Origin: Sulfuriferula thiophila | GTDB lineage: Bacteria; Pseudomonadota; Gammaproteobacteria; Burkholderiales; Sulfuriferulaceae | Direction: 5' to 3' | Length of the DNA: 64,000 nt | NCBI RefSeq assembly: GCF_003864975.1 | Contig: NZ_BHGL01000007.1 | Span: forward strand, 258,359 to 322,358 | In this document: one piece after another, positions 9,014 through 20,141 of the stretch | Layout of the letters: every line of letters begins with the position of its first letter | How positions within the stretch are numbered: the stretch's first letter is position 1 | The notes under the pieces: generated by a model | What the model saw: only the letters and a program-made list of their open reading frames with translations | Databases searched by the model: none | Told to the model about the DNA's origin: nothing | Made by a program: the position numbers and the translations under genes

Positions 9014-9727
9014 TTATTTAGATGCATCCAGCAATTTTTCCAGCTTGTCTGCCGGCACCATGCCCGGAACACGCTGGCCGTTGGAGAATATCAGGGTCGG
9101 AGTGCCGGAGATACGCAGCTTGTTACCATAAGCGACATTGGCATCCACCGGATTTTTGCACTTGCCATCATTCTTCGGCAACACGCCTTTCAATAACGCA
9201 TCCTGCCAGGCTGCATTACGATCCGGTGCACACCAGATTGCCTTGGATGCAGCCGTCGCCTGCGGATGCAAACCGGCTATCGGGTACGGGAAAATGTAAA
9301 TAGTGACGTTATCGACCTTGGTCAGCTCCTGCTCGAGCTTTTTGCAGAACGGGCACTCAGGATCAGAAAAAATAGCCAGCTTGCGACTACCATCGCCTTT
9401 TACATATTTGATTGCATTCTCGAACGGCAGGTTATCAAACTTCACTTCATTGAGCTTGGCCATACGCTCATTGGTGATATTTTTCTTGGCCTTGGTGTCC
9501 ACCACGCTGCCTAAAAACACATAAGCAGCAGTTTCATCCGTGTAAATAATTTGCCCGTCAATCAGCACTTCATACAAGCCGGCATAAGGTGTTTTTGTGA
9601 TGCTGCTAATTTCTGCGCCGGGGAATTGCGCTGCCAGCGTTTTTTTGATTGCAGTCTGATCAGCATTGGCGCTGCACGCCAACAAACTGCTAACCAACAT
9701 TAATGACAGCACACTACGTTTAAACAT
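9014..9727 (-). CDS. dsbC: Thiol:disulfide interchange protein, DsbC family
   Basis: A 237-residue periplasmic disulfide isomerase. The C-terminal thioredoxin fold carries the CPFC active site within DPECPFCKKL and the cis-proline segment SGTPTLIFSNG. The N-terminal part (about residues 25-85, LAAQFPGAEISSITKTP) matches the DsbC dimerisation domain. DsbC shuffles wrong disulfides in exported proteins, with DsbD as its usual reductant. The signal peptide ends SSLLACSANA; the LLAC could be a lipobox, so either a soluble or a lipid-anchored form is possible. Confidence 0.88.
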   Translation of the reverse strand: MFKRSVLSLMLVSSLLACSANADQTAIKKTLAAQFPGAEISSITKTPYAGLYEVLIDGQIIYTDETAAYVFLGSVVDTKAKKNITNERMAKLNEVKFDNLPFENAIKYVKGDGSRKLAIFSDPECPFCKKLEQELTKVDNVTIYIFPYPIAGLHPQATAASKAIWCAPDRNAAWQDALLKGVLPKNDGKCKNPVDANVAYGNKLRISGTPTLIFSNGQRVPGMVPADKLEKLLDASK

Positions 9728-9754
9728 ATCTGATCCTTAAAAAATAAAATTGAA

Positions 9755-10918
9755 TTAACCCAGAGCCTGGCGCATCAGCCAGGTTTTGACCGGGTTAAGA
9801 TGATTGGTAAAATCCATACCGGCATTACGCAGCTTCATCAGCAGCGGGTTCTGGCTGCGGAACACATGATGCAGGCTGTCTGTTACAGTTTGCATCGCTG
9901 CGATATCACCTTTACGAGCACGTTCATAACGCCGCAGCAATGCCAGTTCACCGCAAGACGCACCACCACGCTGCTGCAATACCTGCGCCAGTTCGCGTGC
10001 ATCGCGCAATCCCAGATTCACACCCTGCCCTGCCAGGGGATGTACGCCGTGAGCCGCATCGCCGATCAGTGCCAGGCCGGGCTGTACCAGCGTCGATACG
10101 CGATTGATACTCAACGGGAAAGCCGCAGTACGCCCCACTTGGGATAACCTGCCCAGTTCATGCCCGCCTGCAGCCGCCACTTCCGCGGCCAGCTGTTCCG
10201 GCGTTGCCGCCAGCAATGCCTGAGTATGCGCTGCATCGGTAGACCACACCATGGAGATATGGTTCTCCGGCAACGGCAGCCAGGCCAGCACGCCATCGGC
10301 ACGGAACCACTGCCGGGCGATACCGCGGTGCGGGCGTTCCACACTGAAATTTGCCACCACACCTGACTGTAAATAATCTTCGCGCTGCGAGGTAATTCCG
10401 GCCTGTTGACGCACCCAGGACTGCCCACCATCCGCGGCAACAATCAACTTGCTGTGCAACACCGTGCCATCAGCCAGTGCCAGCCGCGCACCCGCTGCCG
10501 ACCAGGCCAATTCGGCACAGCCAGCACCGGCGAACAACGTAAGATTAGACTGATCCTGCAGCACCTCCCACAAACCATACTGGATGCGACCACTCTCCAT
10601 GATTGCCGCCAGTTGCGGCACGCCAGCACTATAGGCATCGAATTTCAGTGCAGCGCCACTGTCGCCGCGGATATGCATGCCATACACCGGACCGATACGG
10701 CCTTGATCCAGGGTTTGCCACACGCCCAAGGTTTGCAAAAAATCGGCACTGCCCGGGCTGATTGCATAAATACGTGTATCCCAGTCAGCAGTGGGTGGCG
10801 CTGGCGGGTGCGGCTCGATCAGCGCCAGTTTCAATCCGCTGTCACGCATGGCCGCAGCAAAAGCCGCGCCGACGATGCCGGCACCGACGATAACCACATC
10901 ATAAGTTTGCGCTGTCAT
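9755..10918 (-). CDS. FAD-dependent ubiquinone biosynthesis hydroxylase, UbiI/UbiF-like
   Basis: A 387-residue flavoprotein monooxygenase of the UbiH/COQ6 family, which hydroxylates the aromatic ring of ubiquinone precursors. It shows the dinucleotide-binding GAGIVGAAFA motif near the N terminus and the FAD-ribityl motif GDAAHGVHPLAGQGVNLGLRD near residue 300. The ATG at 10918 overlaps the upstream hydroxylase stop as ATGA. The order pepP-ubiH-this gene is the same as E. coli pepP-ubiH-ubiI, supporting a UbiI-type role at C5. Betaproteobacterial hydroxylases can vary in regiospecificity (UbiF, UbiM, UbiL types), so the ring position is not assigned. Confidence 0.83.
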   Translation of the reverse strand: MTAQTYDVVIVGAGIVGAAFAAAMRDSGLKLALIEPHPPAPPTADWDTRIYAISPGSADFLQTLGVWQTLDQGRIGPVYGMHIRGDSGAALKFDAYSAGVPQLAAIMESGRIQYGLWEVLQDQSNLTLFAGAGCAELAWSAAGARLALADGTVLHSKLIVAADGGQSWVRQQAGITSQREDYLQSGVVANFSVERPHRGIARQWFRADGVLAWLPLPENHISMVWSTDAAHTQALLAATPEQLAAEVAAAGGHELGRLSQVGRTAAFPLSINRVSTLVQPGLALIGDAAHGVHPLAGQGVNLGLRDARELAQVLQQRGGASCGELALLRRYERARKGDIAAMQTVTDSLHHVFRSQNPLLMKLRNAGMDFTNHLNPVKTWLMRQALG

Positions 10919-12063
10919 CCGCGAGCTCCGAATATCATGCGCCGCGCCACCATATGCTTGGCGGGCGGCACTAACTGCAGCGCCATCAATCCCAGACTGC
11001 GGCTGTGCTGCAACAGCGGATTGGCATTGGAAAAAAGCCTTACCAGCAGATCGGTAAAGAAAATACTGGCCGAGGTATCGACGCGCCGGCTGGCCTGATA
11101 GCGTTTCAGCATATCCAGACTGCCCAAGGCTTCGCGGTCGCAGTCGCGCACCATTTCCGCCAGCTCCCACGCGTCGCGCAGACCCAGATTAAAACCCTGC
11201 CCGGCAACCGGATGTAGCGTCTGCGCAGCATTACCTATCATCACCTGATGCGGCGCCACAGTATCCTGAGCATAACGCAACACCAGCGGGAAACTGGCGC
11301 GGGCGTGAACACTCAGAAAGCGTCCAACGCGATCGCCAAAATGCGCATGCAGCGCCAGTAAAAATTCGTCATCTGGCATGGCCAGCAGCTCGGTCACCCG
11401 TTGCGGGGTTGCCGTCCATACCAGCGCAAAGCCATCACCTTGCGGCAATAATGCCACCGGACCATCTGCGGTAAAGCGTTCATACGCGCAGCCCTGATGC
11501 GGCAGTTCTGTCGTTACCGAAGCCAGCAACGCGTGCTGGTCATACTCTCGCGTCACACGCTCGGCGCCACCTGCACCACCATCGGCGACCACTGCCAGCC
11601 GCGTGGTAATGTAATGCGTCGCGCCACCTTGCTCAACCTGCACTCGCGCATAGCCGGTGTTGTGCGCAATCGTTGTGACCCGTGCACCCACCACCACATC
11701 CACAGCACTGGCGCGCAATGCATCATGCAGCACACTGTCCAGCTCAGCATAATCCACCACATAACCCAGTGCCGGCAGACCTTCTTCCGTCGCGCGCAAC
11801 CGGCTCATGCCCAGGCTGCCGCGTTGCGACACATGAATATCCTTGATCTCGGTCACATCATCCAGTCGCGACCATACACCCAGCCGCTCCAGGATCAGAC
11901 GGCTGCCGTAGGACAAGGCCAGCGTGCGTTTATGCGCCGCCCGGCTCAGATCGGCGCGTGCCTCCAGTACCTGTACGCGCCAGTCGCTATCGGCCAGAGC
12001 CAATGCCAGAGTGGCACCCACCGGCCCGCCGCCTGCAATTACAATATCGCTATGTTCACGCAT
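10915..12063 (-). CDS. ubiH: 2-octaprenyl-6-methoxyphenol hydroxylase family protein
   Basis: A 382-residue paralogue of the following gene with the same flavoprotein monooxygenase layout: GGGPVGATLALAL at the N terminus for ADP binding and GNAAQTLHPVAGQGFNLGLRD towards the C terminus for FAD. UbiH acts at C1 of the quinone ring. The start at 12063 is preceded by a good ribosome-binding site (GGAGGC), so I choose it over an in-frame start nine codons upstream. It lies just downstream of pepP, as in E. coli. The UbiH name follows this synteny; sequence alone would only support the family. Confidence 0.82.
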   Translation of the reverse strand: MREHSDIVIAGGGPVGATLALALADSDWRVQVLEARADLSRAAHKRTLALSYGSRLILERLGVWSRLDDVTEIKDIHVSQRGSLGMSRLRATEEGLPALGYVVDYAELDSVLHDALRASAVDVVVGARVTTIAHNTGYARVQVEQGGATHYITTRLAVVADGGAGGAERVTREYDQHALLASVTTELPHQGCAYERFTADGPVALLPQGDGFALVWTATPQRVTELLAMPDDEFLLALHAHFGDRVGRFLSVHARASFPLVLRYAQDTVAPHQVMIGNAAQTLHPVAGQGFNLGLRDAWELAEMVRDCDREALGSLDMLKRYQASRRVDTSASIFFTDLLVRLFSNANPLLQHSRSLGLMALQLVPPAKHMVARRMIFGARG

Positions 12064-12071
12064 ACAGCCTC

Positions 12072-13400
12072 CTAAAGCGCTCCCGGCCATTCGGCAACCT
12101 GCCGCTGCTGCATCCAGCTTTCAATCTCCACTACCGACTTCGGCGCATCCACGGTCAATACCTCGGCACCACCGGCAGTCACCAGCACATCATCCTCGAT
12201 GCGGATACCGATATTCCAATAAGCTTCCGGCACATTATCCGCCGGACGTATATAACAACCCGGCTCTACGGTAACCACCATGCCGGGCTGCAGCTTGCGC
12301 CATTCGCCATCCTGTTTGTAATCGCCGACGTCATGCACGTCCAGCCCCAGCCAGTGCCCGGTGCGATGCATATAGAAGCGGCGATAATCGCCCGACTCGA
12401 TCACGCCGTCCACACTGCCGTGGCACAGCCCAAAATCGATCATGCCCTGTACCAGCACACGTACCGCTGCTTCATGTGCGCTATTAAAATGTGACTGCGG
12501 ATTGACTGCAAAAATTGCGGCAGCCTGCGCCGCCAGCACCAGTTCGTACATATCACGCTGTGCACCGCTGAATTGGCCATTGACCGGGAAGGTGCGGGTA
12601 ATATCCGACGCATAACCATCCAGTTCACAACCGGCATCGATCAGCAGCAAATCACCCGCATGCAGGCTGGCGTTATTGTCTACATAATGCAATACACAGG
12701 CATTGGCGCCACCCGCCACAATAGAGGTATAAGCCGGGGATTGCGCACCATAGCGGCGGAACTCATGCAGTATCTCCGCTTCGACCTGATACTCATAGCC
12801 ACCCGGCTGCGTTGCCAGCATGGCACGACGATGCGCGCCACAGGCAATCGTTGCCGAACGCCGCATCAGGTCGATTTCAAAATCGTCCTTGAGCAAACGC
12901 ATCGCATCAACCAAAACACGCACATCGCGCAGCTCGGCAGGCGCAGAGACACCGCTGCGAGCCTGATCACGGACGTTATTGAGCCAGCCCAACACGCGCT
13001 GATCCCAACTGCTATCGGCGCCCAGCGCATAATGCAGCGCCGGCTGATTCGCCATCAGTTTCGGCAGGCGCTCGTCCAGCTCGCGGATGGAATAGGCTTC
13101 ATCAAAACCGAATGTCTCCGCCGCCGCAGTCGGCCCATAACGGAAACCGTCCCAGATTTCACGTTCCATATCCTTGTCGCGGCAAAACAGAATTGCTTTA
13201 TTGCTATCTGCCTGCAATACCACAACGGCTTCCGGCTCGGTAAATCCGGTCAGATAATAAAAGTGGCTATCAAAGCGATAAGGGAAATGCGAATCACGGT
13301 TACGCACCCGCTCCGGTGCAGTAGCCAGTACGGCAATTCCGCTGCCAAGATGCTGCATCAGGCGTTCGCGCCGCTGAATAAATGGGATGCAATCAATCAT
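12072..13400 (-). CDS. pepP: Xaa-Pro aminopeptidase
   Basis: A 442-residue cytosolic metallopeptidase of the pita-bread fold (M24B). The five dimetal ligands are visible in order: DAGCELDGYASD (two Asp), HRTGHWLGLDVHDVG (His), TVEPGCY (Glu) and IRIEDDVL (Glu). The N-terminal domain (RNRDSHFPYRFDSHFYYLTGF) is the standard aminopeptidase P N-domain. It removes N-terminal residues preceding proline. The gene overlaps the preceding small gene by 8 bases and heads the pair of ubi hydroxylases, an arrangement conserved in Proteobacteria. Confidence 0.92.
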   Translation of the reverse strand: MIDCIPFIQRRERLMQHLGSGIAVLATAPERVRNRDSHFPYRFDSHFYYLTGFTEPEAVVVLQADSNKAILFCRDKDMEREIWDGFRYGPTAAAETFGFDEAYSIRELDERLPKLMANQPALHYALGADSSWDQRVLGWLNNVRDQARSGVSAPAELRDVRVLVDAMRLLKDDFEIDLMRRSATIACGAHRRAMLATQPGGYEYQVEAEILHEFRRYGAQSPAYTSIVAGGANACVLHYVDNNASLHAGDLLLIDAGCELDGYASDITRTFPVNGQFSGAQRDMYELVLAAQAAAIFAVNPQSHFNSAHEAAVRVLVQGMIDFGLCHGSVDGVIESGDYRRFYMHRTGHWLGLDVHDVGDYKQDGEWRKLQPGMVVTVEPGCYIRPADNVPEAYWNIGIRIEDDVLVTAGGAEVLTVDAPKSVVEIESWMQQRQVAEWPGAL

Positions 13401-13835
13401 CTAATTCGTCCTCATCCTCATCATATTGCGAGTCCAGTAATCCGGCCCATTGATTTTCCAGATCAGGCAAGCGATCCAGCAGACATTGGTGCAAGGCAAT
13501 CACACCTGCTGCGAACGCGGCGTAATCCGTACCACCATCCACATCCTGGGCGGCGCGCTCAAACTGCAGCAAAGCATCTTTCAGGCTGTACGCCGAGCCC
13601 AGCGCATTTTTAACCTGTTCACGCGGATGTGGGATCCATGCCCGATCAGCGACCAGCGACCGTAATTTCTCACCAACTTCCAGCAGACGTTTACGCATGC
13701 GTGACGTAGCGCCCATGCGCGTCGATTTGACTTCACCCCACACCGCCAATTCCATCAATACCAGCCAGTGCTGGCGCAACGCGTTTACCAGATCAGTATC
13801 TATTGTGACGGCGAGCTTTACTGCGTTTGCATCCA

Positions 13836-13836
<1 letters not shown>
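13393..13836 (-). CDS. Conserved hypothetical protein
   Basis: A 147-residue, probably soluble and mostly helical protein with no signal peptide, membrane helix or metal motif. Its end is very acidic (DEDEDELDD). It lies between murU and pepP, overlaps pepP by 8 bases and begins next to the murU stop, so it is clearly part of this operon. In E. coli the gene before pepP is ygfB; I cannot see convincing YgfB similarity here and give no function. Coding is supported by tight packing and base composition like its neighbours. Confidence 0.7.
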
Positions 13837-15526
<1,690 letters not shown>

Positions 15527-15592
15527 GATATTCCTAATAAACGACTAAATTTAATTAACCCATTTTAGCATCATTCGTTTACCGCCTACACA

Positions 15593-17821
15593 ATGCCTAG
15601 ACACCGATTTAGCCGCCACCTTGCCGCACCTCTGTTGCTACTCAGCGGTGTCGCCGTGGGCGATGATGCGATACTGCTGCAAAGCAGTCCCGATCTCGCG
15701 CCTTTAACCAAATCGGCGGAAGATTCGTCACTGTTCATACGCGCAGACGAAATGCACGGCGTGCAGGGCCAGCAAATTAACGCCAGCGGTGATGTAGAAC
15801 TGCGGCGCAACACCGGCATCGTTACTGCGGACAAATTGCACTATACCGAAACTACCGACGTAGTCGAGGCCAGCGGCAATGTCTGCTTAAAGCAACAAGG
15901 CCTGACCCTGACCGGCCCAAAACTCGATTTCCAGATGAATTCGCAGGTCGGCGCCATGGAGCAGCCAGTGTTCAGCCTGATCAGCACCGAACCCAGCACC
16001 CCGACGAATCGCGTCATCGCCAATCGCCGCGGCGATGCATCGGTACTTAATTTCGAAGGCGAAGAGCAGTACCGCTTAAAAGATGCCAGCTACACCACCT
16101 GCCCAGTCGGTAATGACGACTGGTATTTGCGCGTCAAGGAATTGCAAATAGACAACACGCGCCATGTGGGTACCGCGCATAGCGCCTACATAGAATTCAA
16201 AGGCACACCGATTTTATATACACCGTGGATAGACTTTCCTCTGGATAACCGACGTCGCAGCGGATTACTTGCACCTACTTTCGGCACGACCGGCAATAGC
16301 GGTACCGAAATTTCCATGCCGTGGTACTGGAATATCGCCCCCAACTACGATGCCACCATTACCCCACGCTTCATGACCAAGCGTGGCTTACAAATAGGCG
16401 GCGAATTCCGCTACTTGGCCGATACCTATCGCGGCATCTTCAATGGCGAATTTTTGCCGGACAGCACGACCAAAACCAACCGCTGGAGCATCTTTGCCCA
16501 GCATGACCAGAGTTTCGCGCCTGGCTGGACTGGCCATGTCGTGTATCAAAGCGTGTCGGATAACAATTACTTCCGTGAACTGTCCAACCAGATCAGCGCT
16601 ACCTCGCTGACCAACCTGAATCAGGAAGCTTCGCTGACATATCAGGCCAGCTGGTGGCGCGCAGTCGCACGAGTACAACAATTCCAGACCCTGCAGGATC
16701 CCAATGCGCCAGTTATCCCGCCGTACAGCCGCCTGCCGCAACTTAGCCTGCAAGCGGCACGCAGCAACGACTATGGCCTGGATCTCAGCTTTAATGGCGA
16801 GCTGACCCGTTTCGCGCACCCGACCCTGATTAACGGCTCTCGCCTGGTCGCTTACCCCAGCGTGAGCATGCCGCTGCTGAATGAATTCGGCTATATCACC
16901 CCCAAGATTGGGGTACATGCCACAGAATACATGCTGGATTCAACAGCGACGACGCCCGCTACCAATGCTTCACGTGCGCTGCCGATCATGAGCCTGGATA
17001 GCGGCATGTATTTTGATCGCAACATCAACGTCTTCGGCCGCAATTATCAGCAAAGCCTGGAGCCACGCCTGTATTACGTTTACATCCCTTACCAGAACCA
17101 AAGCACACTGCCGAATTTTGACAGTGCCGAGATGGATCTGAACTACGCACAACTGTTTACCGAAAACCGCTTTGTCGGCAACGACCGTATCAACGATGCC
17201 AACCAGCTCACTATGGCCATGACGTCACGGCTGCTGGACACCGAAAACGGACTGGAGCGTCTGCGCGTCGCAGTCGGGCAGCGCCTGTATTTCTCGCCGC
17301 AACAAGTCACGCTGCCTGGTGGCTCAGTGACCAATAACACCGCCAGTGACATCCTGGCCTCTATCGGCGGACAAATCAATCAGGCATGGCGTGCAGAAGC
17401 GGCGATTCAATACAACACCCAACTGAATCAAACCGTACGCAACAGCTTCACGGCCAGCTATCGTCCAGAGCCGGGCAAAGTCATGAATTTCAGTTACCGC
17501 ACCATCAGCGGACAAATCAATCAGATTAACCTGTCCGCGCAATGGCCTATCGCTCCACGCTGGTATGGCATGATGCGTTATAACTACTCGATTTTTGACA
17601 AGAAAATTGTGGAAGGCTTGGCCGGACTTGAATATAACGGCGGTTGCTGGGCCGCCCGCGGCGTATTCCAGACCATCGCGACCGCCGCCAGCACCACCAG
17701 CACATCATTCTTTATCCAACTGGAATTGAACGGTCTTGGGCGTTTAGGCTCTAATCCGCTCGATGTTCTTAAACTTAGCGTACCTGGATACACCAACACC
17801 AATGAACTCAATAACCCTTAA
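15593..17821 (+). CDS. lptD: LPS-assembly outer membrane protein LptD
   Basis: A 742-residue outer membrane beta-barrel with a signal peptide (LAAPLLLLSGVAVG). The N-terminal OstA/LptA-like jellyroll is seen at about residues 45-150 (DEMHGVQGQQINASGDVEL). The barrel ends with alternating aromatic strands. The segment YQQSLEPRLYYVYIPYQNQSTLPNFDS is a strongly conserved LptD landmark. LptD with the lipoprotein LptE inserts lipopolysaccharide in the outer leaflet. It begins the classical lptD-surA-pdxA-rsmA operon; SurA, encoded next, is the chaperone that assembles it. Confidence 0.94.
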   Translation: MPRHRFSRHLAAPLLLLSGVAVGDDAILLQSSPDLAPLTKSAEDSSLFIRADEMHGVQGQQINASGDVELRRNTGIVTADKLHYTETTDVVEASGNVCLKQQGLTLTGPKLDFQMNSQVGAMEQPVFSLISTEPSTPTNRVIANRRGDASVLNFEGEEQYRLKDASYTTCPVGNDDWYLRVKELQIDNTRHVGTAHSAYIEFKGTPILYTPWIDFPLDNRRRSGLLAPTFGTTGNSGTEISMPWYWNIAPNYDATITPRFMTKRGLQIGGEFRYLADTYRGIFNGEFLPDSTTKTNRWSIFAQHDQSFAPGWTGHVVYQSVSDNNYFRELSNQISATSLTNLNQEASLTYQASWWRAVARVQQFQTLQDPNAPVIPPYSRLPQLSLQAARSNDYGLDLSFNGELTRFAHPTLINGSRLVAYPSVSMPLLNEFGYITPKIGVHATEYMLDSTATTPATNASRALPIMSLDSGMYFDRNINVFGRNYQQSLEPRLYYVYIPYQNQSTLPNFDSAEMDLNYAQLFTENRFVGNDRINDANQLTMAMTSRLLDTENGLERLRVAVGQRLYFSPQQVTLPGGSVTNNTASDILASIGGQINQAWRAEAAIQYNTQLNQTVRNSFTASYRPEPGKVMNFSYRTISGQINQINLSAQWPIAPRWYGMMRYNYSIFDKKIVEGLAGLEYNGGCWAARGVFQTIATAASTTSTSFFIQLELNGLGRLGSNPLDVLKLSVPGYTNTNELNNP

Positions 17822-19145
17822 ATCTTATCTGGTTTTATTTGCGCTGTTACCCAACCTGCTGTTTGCTGCTGAAAACCAGCCGCTACAGAAGAGCACTGAC
17901 CTGTCCAGCAGCACGGCAGCGAAAATCCAGCCCATCGACCATATTGTTGCCGTGGTAAATGAAGATGTCATTACCCGCCATGATCTGGATAAACGTTATG
18001 CCCGCGCTGTGCAGCAACTGGAAAGCCGCAAGACACCATTACCGCCGCATGACGTGCTGGAAAAACAGATACTTGAACGCATGATCAATGATCGCATTCA
18101 GCTGCAATTCGCCGCACAAACCGGTATCCGGGTTGATAGTGCCATGCTGGATCGCGCTATCGAGCGCATCGCTTCCCAGAACCAGATGTCGATAGAACAG
18201 TTTCGCGCGGCATTAACTAAAGAAGGCATTGCCTTTGACAAATTCCGTGACGACATCCGCGACGAAATTATCCTCAGCCGCCTGCGTGAACGCGAGGTCG
18301 ACAACAAGATCAACGTCACTGAAGCCGAGGTAGATGCCTACCTCGATGCACAAGCCAAACAGGGTGTCGACGACGAATACAATACCGCGCACATCATGAT
18401 CCGCATCCCGGAAAACGCAACGACTGAACAAATCCAGGCTGCGCGCGCCAAGGCCCAGAAGGCACTGGATGCAATCCGCGGCGGAGCCGATTTTGCCCAG
18501 GTTTCCGCCAGCTACTCCGATTCGCCCAATGCACTGGAAGGTGGTGCCATGGGCTGGCGTCGCGGCTCACAGATACCTACCCTGTTTAGCCAGGCTGTCA
18601 CCACCATGAAACCGGGTGAAACCAGCGATATCCTGCGCAGTAATAATGGTTTCCACCTGATCAAACTGATAGATAAACGTACGCAAAACAAGGCCACGAT
18701 TATCAGCCAAACCCATGCCCGCCATATCCTCATCAAAACCAATGAAATCGTATCGGAAACCGATGCAAAAAACCGACTTGCCCAGATTCGTGAGCGTATC
18801 GAAAACGGCAGCGCGAAATTCGAAGACATGGCACGCCAGTATTCCGACGACGGCAGCGCTACCAAAGGTGGCGACCTGGGCTGGCTCTCTCCCGGTGAAA
18901 CCGTGCCTGAGTTTGAACATGCCATGGACACACTCAAACCGGGTGAAATCAGCCAACCGATACATTCCCCGTTCGGCTACCACCTGATTCAGGTGCTGGA
19001 GCGTCGTTCTCAGGATGTCACTAAAGAGCGTCAGCGTCTGCTCGCCCGCCAGACCCTGCGTGAACGTAAAATCGATGAAGCTCAGGAAGACTGGTTGCGC
19101 CAGCTCCGCGATAGCGCCTACGTCGAATATCACAACGCAGACTAA
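17802..19145 (+). CDS. surA: Periplasmic chaperone/peptidyl-prolyl isomerase SurA
   Basis: A 447-residue exported protein starting inside the end of lptD (20-base overlap) with a signal peptide (YLVLFALLPNLLFAAE). After the helical N-terminal chaperone domain (IDHIVAVVNEDVITRHDL), two parvulin PPIase domains follow, at about residues 190-295 (YNTAHIMIRIP) and 305-405 (THARHILIKTN), each with a GGDLGW or GGAMGW turn. A C-terminal helix completes the SurA layout. It escorts beta-barrel proteins such as LptD to the Bam machinery. Length and domain order are standard. Confidence 0.94.
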   Translation: MNSITLKSYLVLFALLPNLLFAAENQPLQKSTDLSSSTAAKIQPIDHIVAVVNEDVITRHDLDKRYARAVQQLESRKTPLPPHDVLEKQILERMINDRIQLQFAAQTGIRVDSAMLDRAIERIASQNQMSIEQFRAALTKEGIAFDKFRDDIRDEIILSRLREREVDNKINVTEAEVDAYLDAQAKQGVDDEYNTAHIMIRIPENATTEQIQAARAKAQKALDAIRGGADFAQVSASYSDSPNALEGGAMGWRRGSQIPTLFSQAVTTMKPGETSDILRSNNGFHLIKLIDKRTQNKATIISQTHARHILIKTNEIVSETDAKNRLAQIRERIENGSAKFEDMARQYSDDGSATKGGDLGWLSPGETVPEFEHAMDTLKPGEISQPIHSPFGYHLIQVLERRSQDVTKERQRLLARQTLRERKIDEAQEDWLRQLRDSAYVEYHNAD

Positions 19146-19160
19146 GGCCAGCAGCCCGGC

Positions 19161-20141
19161 ATGACATCCACACTAGCTCTCACTGCCGGCGAACCTGCCG
19201 GCATAGGTCCCGACTTATGCGTCATGCTGGCACAGACACAACGCCAGCAGCGTATCGTAGCAATCGCTGACCGTGACCTGCTTAGCGCCCGCGCACAACA
19301 ACTGGGTTTACCGTTACGCATCGCTGAGTATGACCACGACCTGCCCGCTACCGAGGCCGGCGTATTGAGTGTATTGCACGTGCCACTAGCCCAACCAGCT
19401 CAGGCAGGAGTACTCAACCCAGCCAATGGTGCCTACGTGCTGGCAACCCTCAGCCGCGCAATTAGCGGCTGTGTCGCCGGCGAATTTGCGGCGATGGTTA
19501 CCGCTCCGGTGCATAAAGCAGTCATCAACCAGGCCGGCATAGCTTTCACCGGCCATACTGAATTTCTGGCCGATGCCACTCACACTGCCCGCGTGGTGAT
19601 GATGCTGGTCGGTGGCGACATGCGCGTCGCGCTGGCGACGACACACCTGTCATTACGCACGGTCGCCGATGCAATTACTGCCGAATCGCTGACCACCACA
19701 TTGCGCATTCTGCATCAGGATCTGGTGCAGCATTTTCACATTGCCAAACCGCATATACTGGTTGCCGGACTCAACCCGCATGCTGGCGAATCCGGCCATC
19801 TCGGTGATGAAGAAATCCGCATTATCGAACCGGTACTGGCAGCCCTGCGTGCAGAAGGCATGTATCTCACCGGCCCGCTGGCAGCCGACACCCTGTTTAA
19901 CCCGGCGCGCCTGGCCGAAGCGGACTGTGTGCTCGCCATGTACCACGACCAGGGTCTGCCGGTACTCAAATACGCCAGCTTCGGTGAAGGCGTCAACGTC
20001 ACCCTGGGCCTGCCCATTATCCGCACCTCCGTTGACCACGGCACCGCACTTGACCTTGCTGGTACCGGCAAGGCGCATGCCGGTAGCCTGGCTGCCGCGA
20101 TTGCTCTTGCTGAACAAATGGCACTAAACCCACATGTCTAA
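19161..20141 (+). CDS. pdxA: 4-hydroxythreonine-4-phosphate dehydrogenase
   Basis: A 326-residue dehydrogenase of pyridoxal 5'-phosphate synthesis, oxidising 4-phosphohydroxy-L-threonine. Family motifs are TAGEPAGIGPDL at the N terminus, TAPVHKAVIN and FTGHTEFLA around the substrate and metal site, HLSLRTV, GLNPHAGE, and MYHDQGLPVLK near the C terminus; the histidines in these are the expected divalent-metal ligands. It sits between surA and rsmA and overlaps rsmA by 8 bases, exactly the enterobacterial operon order. Confidence 0.94.
   Translation: MTSTLALTAGEPAGIGPDLCVMLAQTQRQQRIVAIADRDLLSARAQQLGLPLRIAEYDHDLPATEAGVLSVLHVPLAQPAQAGVLNPANGAYVLATLSRAISGCVAGEFAAMVTAPVHKAVINQAGIAFTGHTEFLADATHTARVVMMLVGGDMRVALATTHLSLRTVADAITAESLTTTLRILHQDLVQHFHIAKPHILVAGLNPHAGESGHLGDEEIRIIEPVLAALRAEGMYLTGPLAADTLFNPARLAEADCVLAMYHDQGLPVLKYASFGEGVNVTLGLPIIRTSVDHGTALDLAGTGKAHAGSLAAAIALAEQMALNPHV

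Noticed and set aside
12573-13613. A 346-codon open frame on the plus strand
   Set aside because: It runs opposite to pepP and the small gene next to it; low-complexity translation without motifs, a shadow of codon bias.
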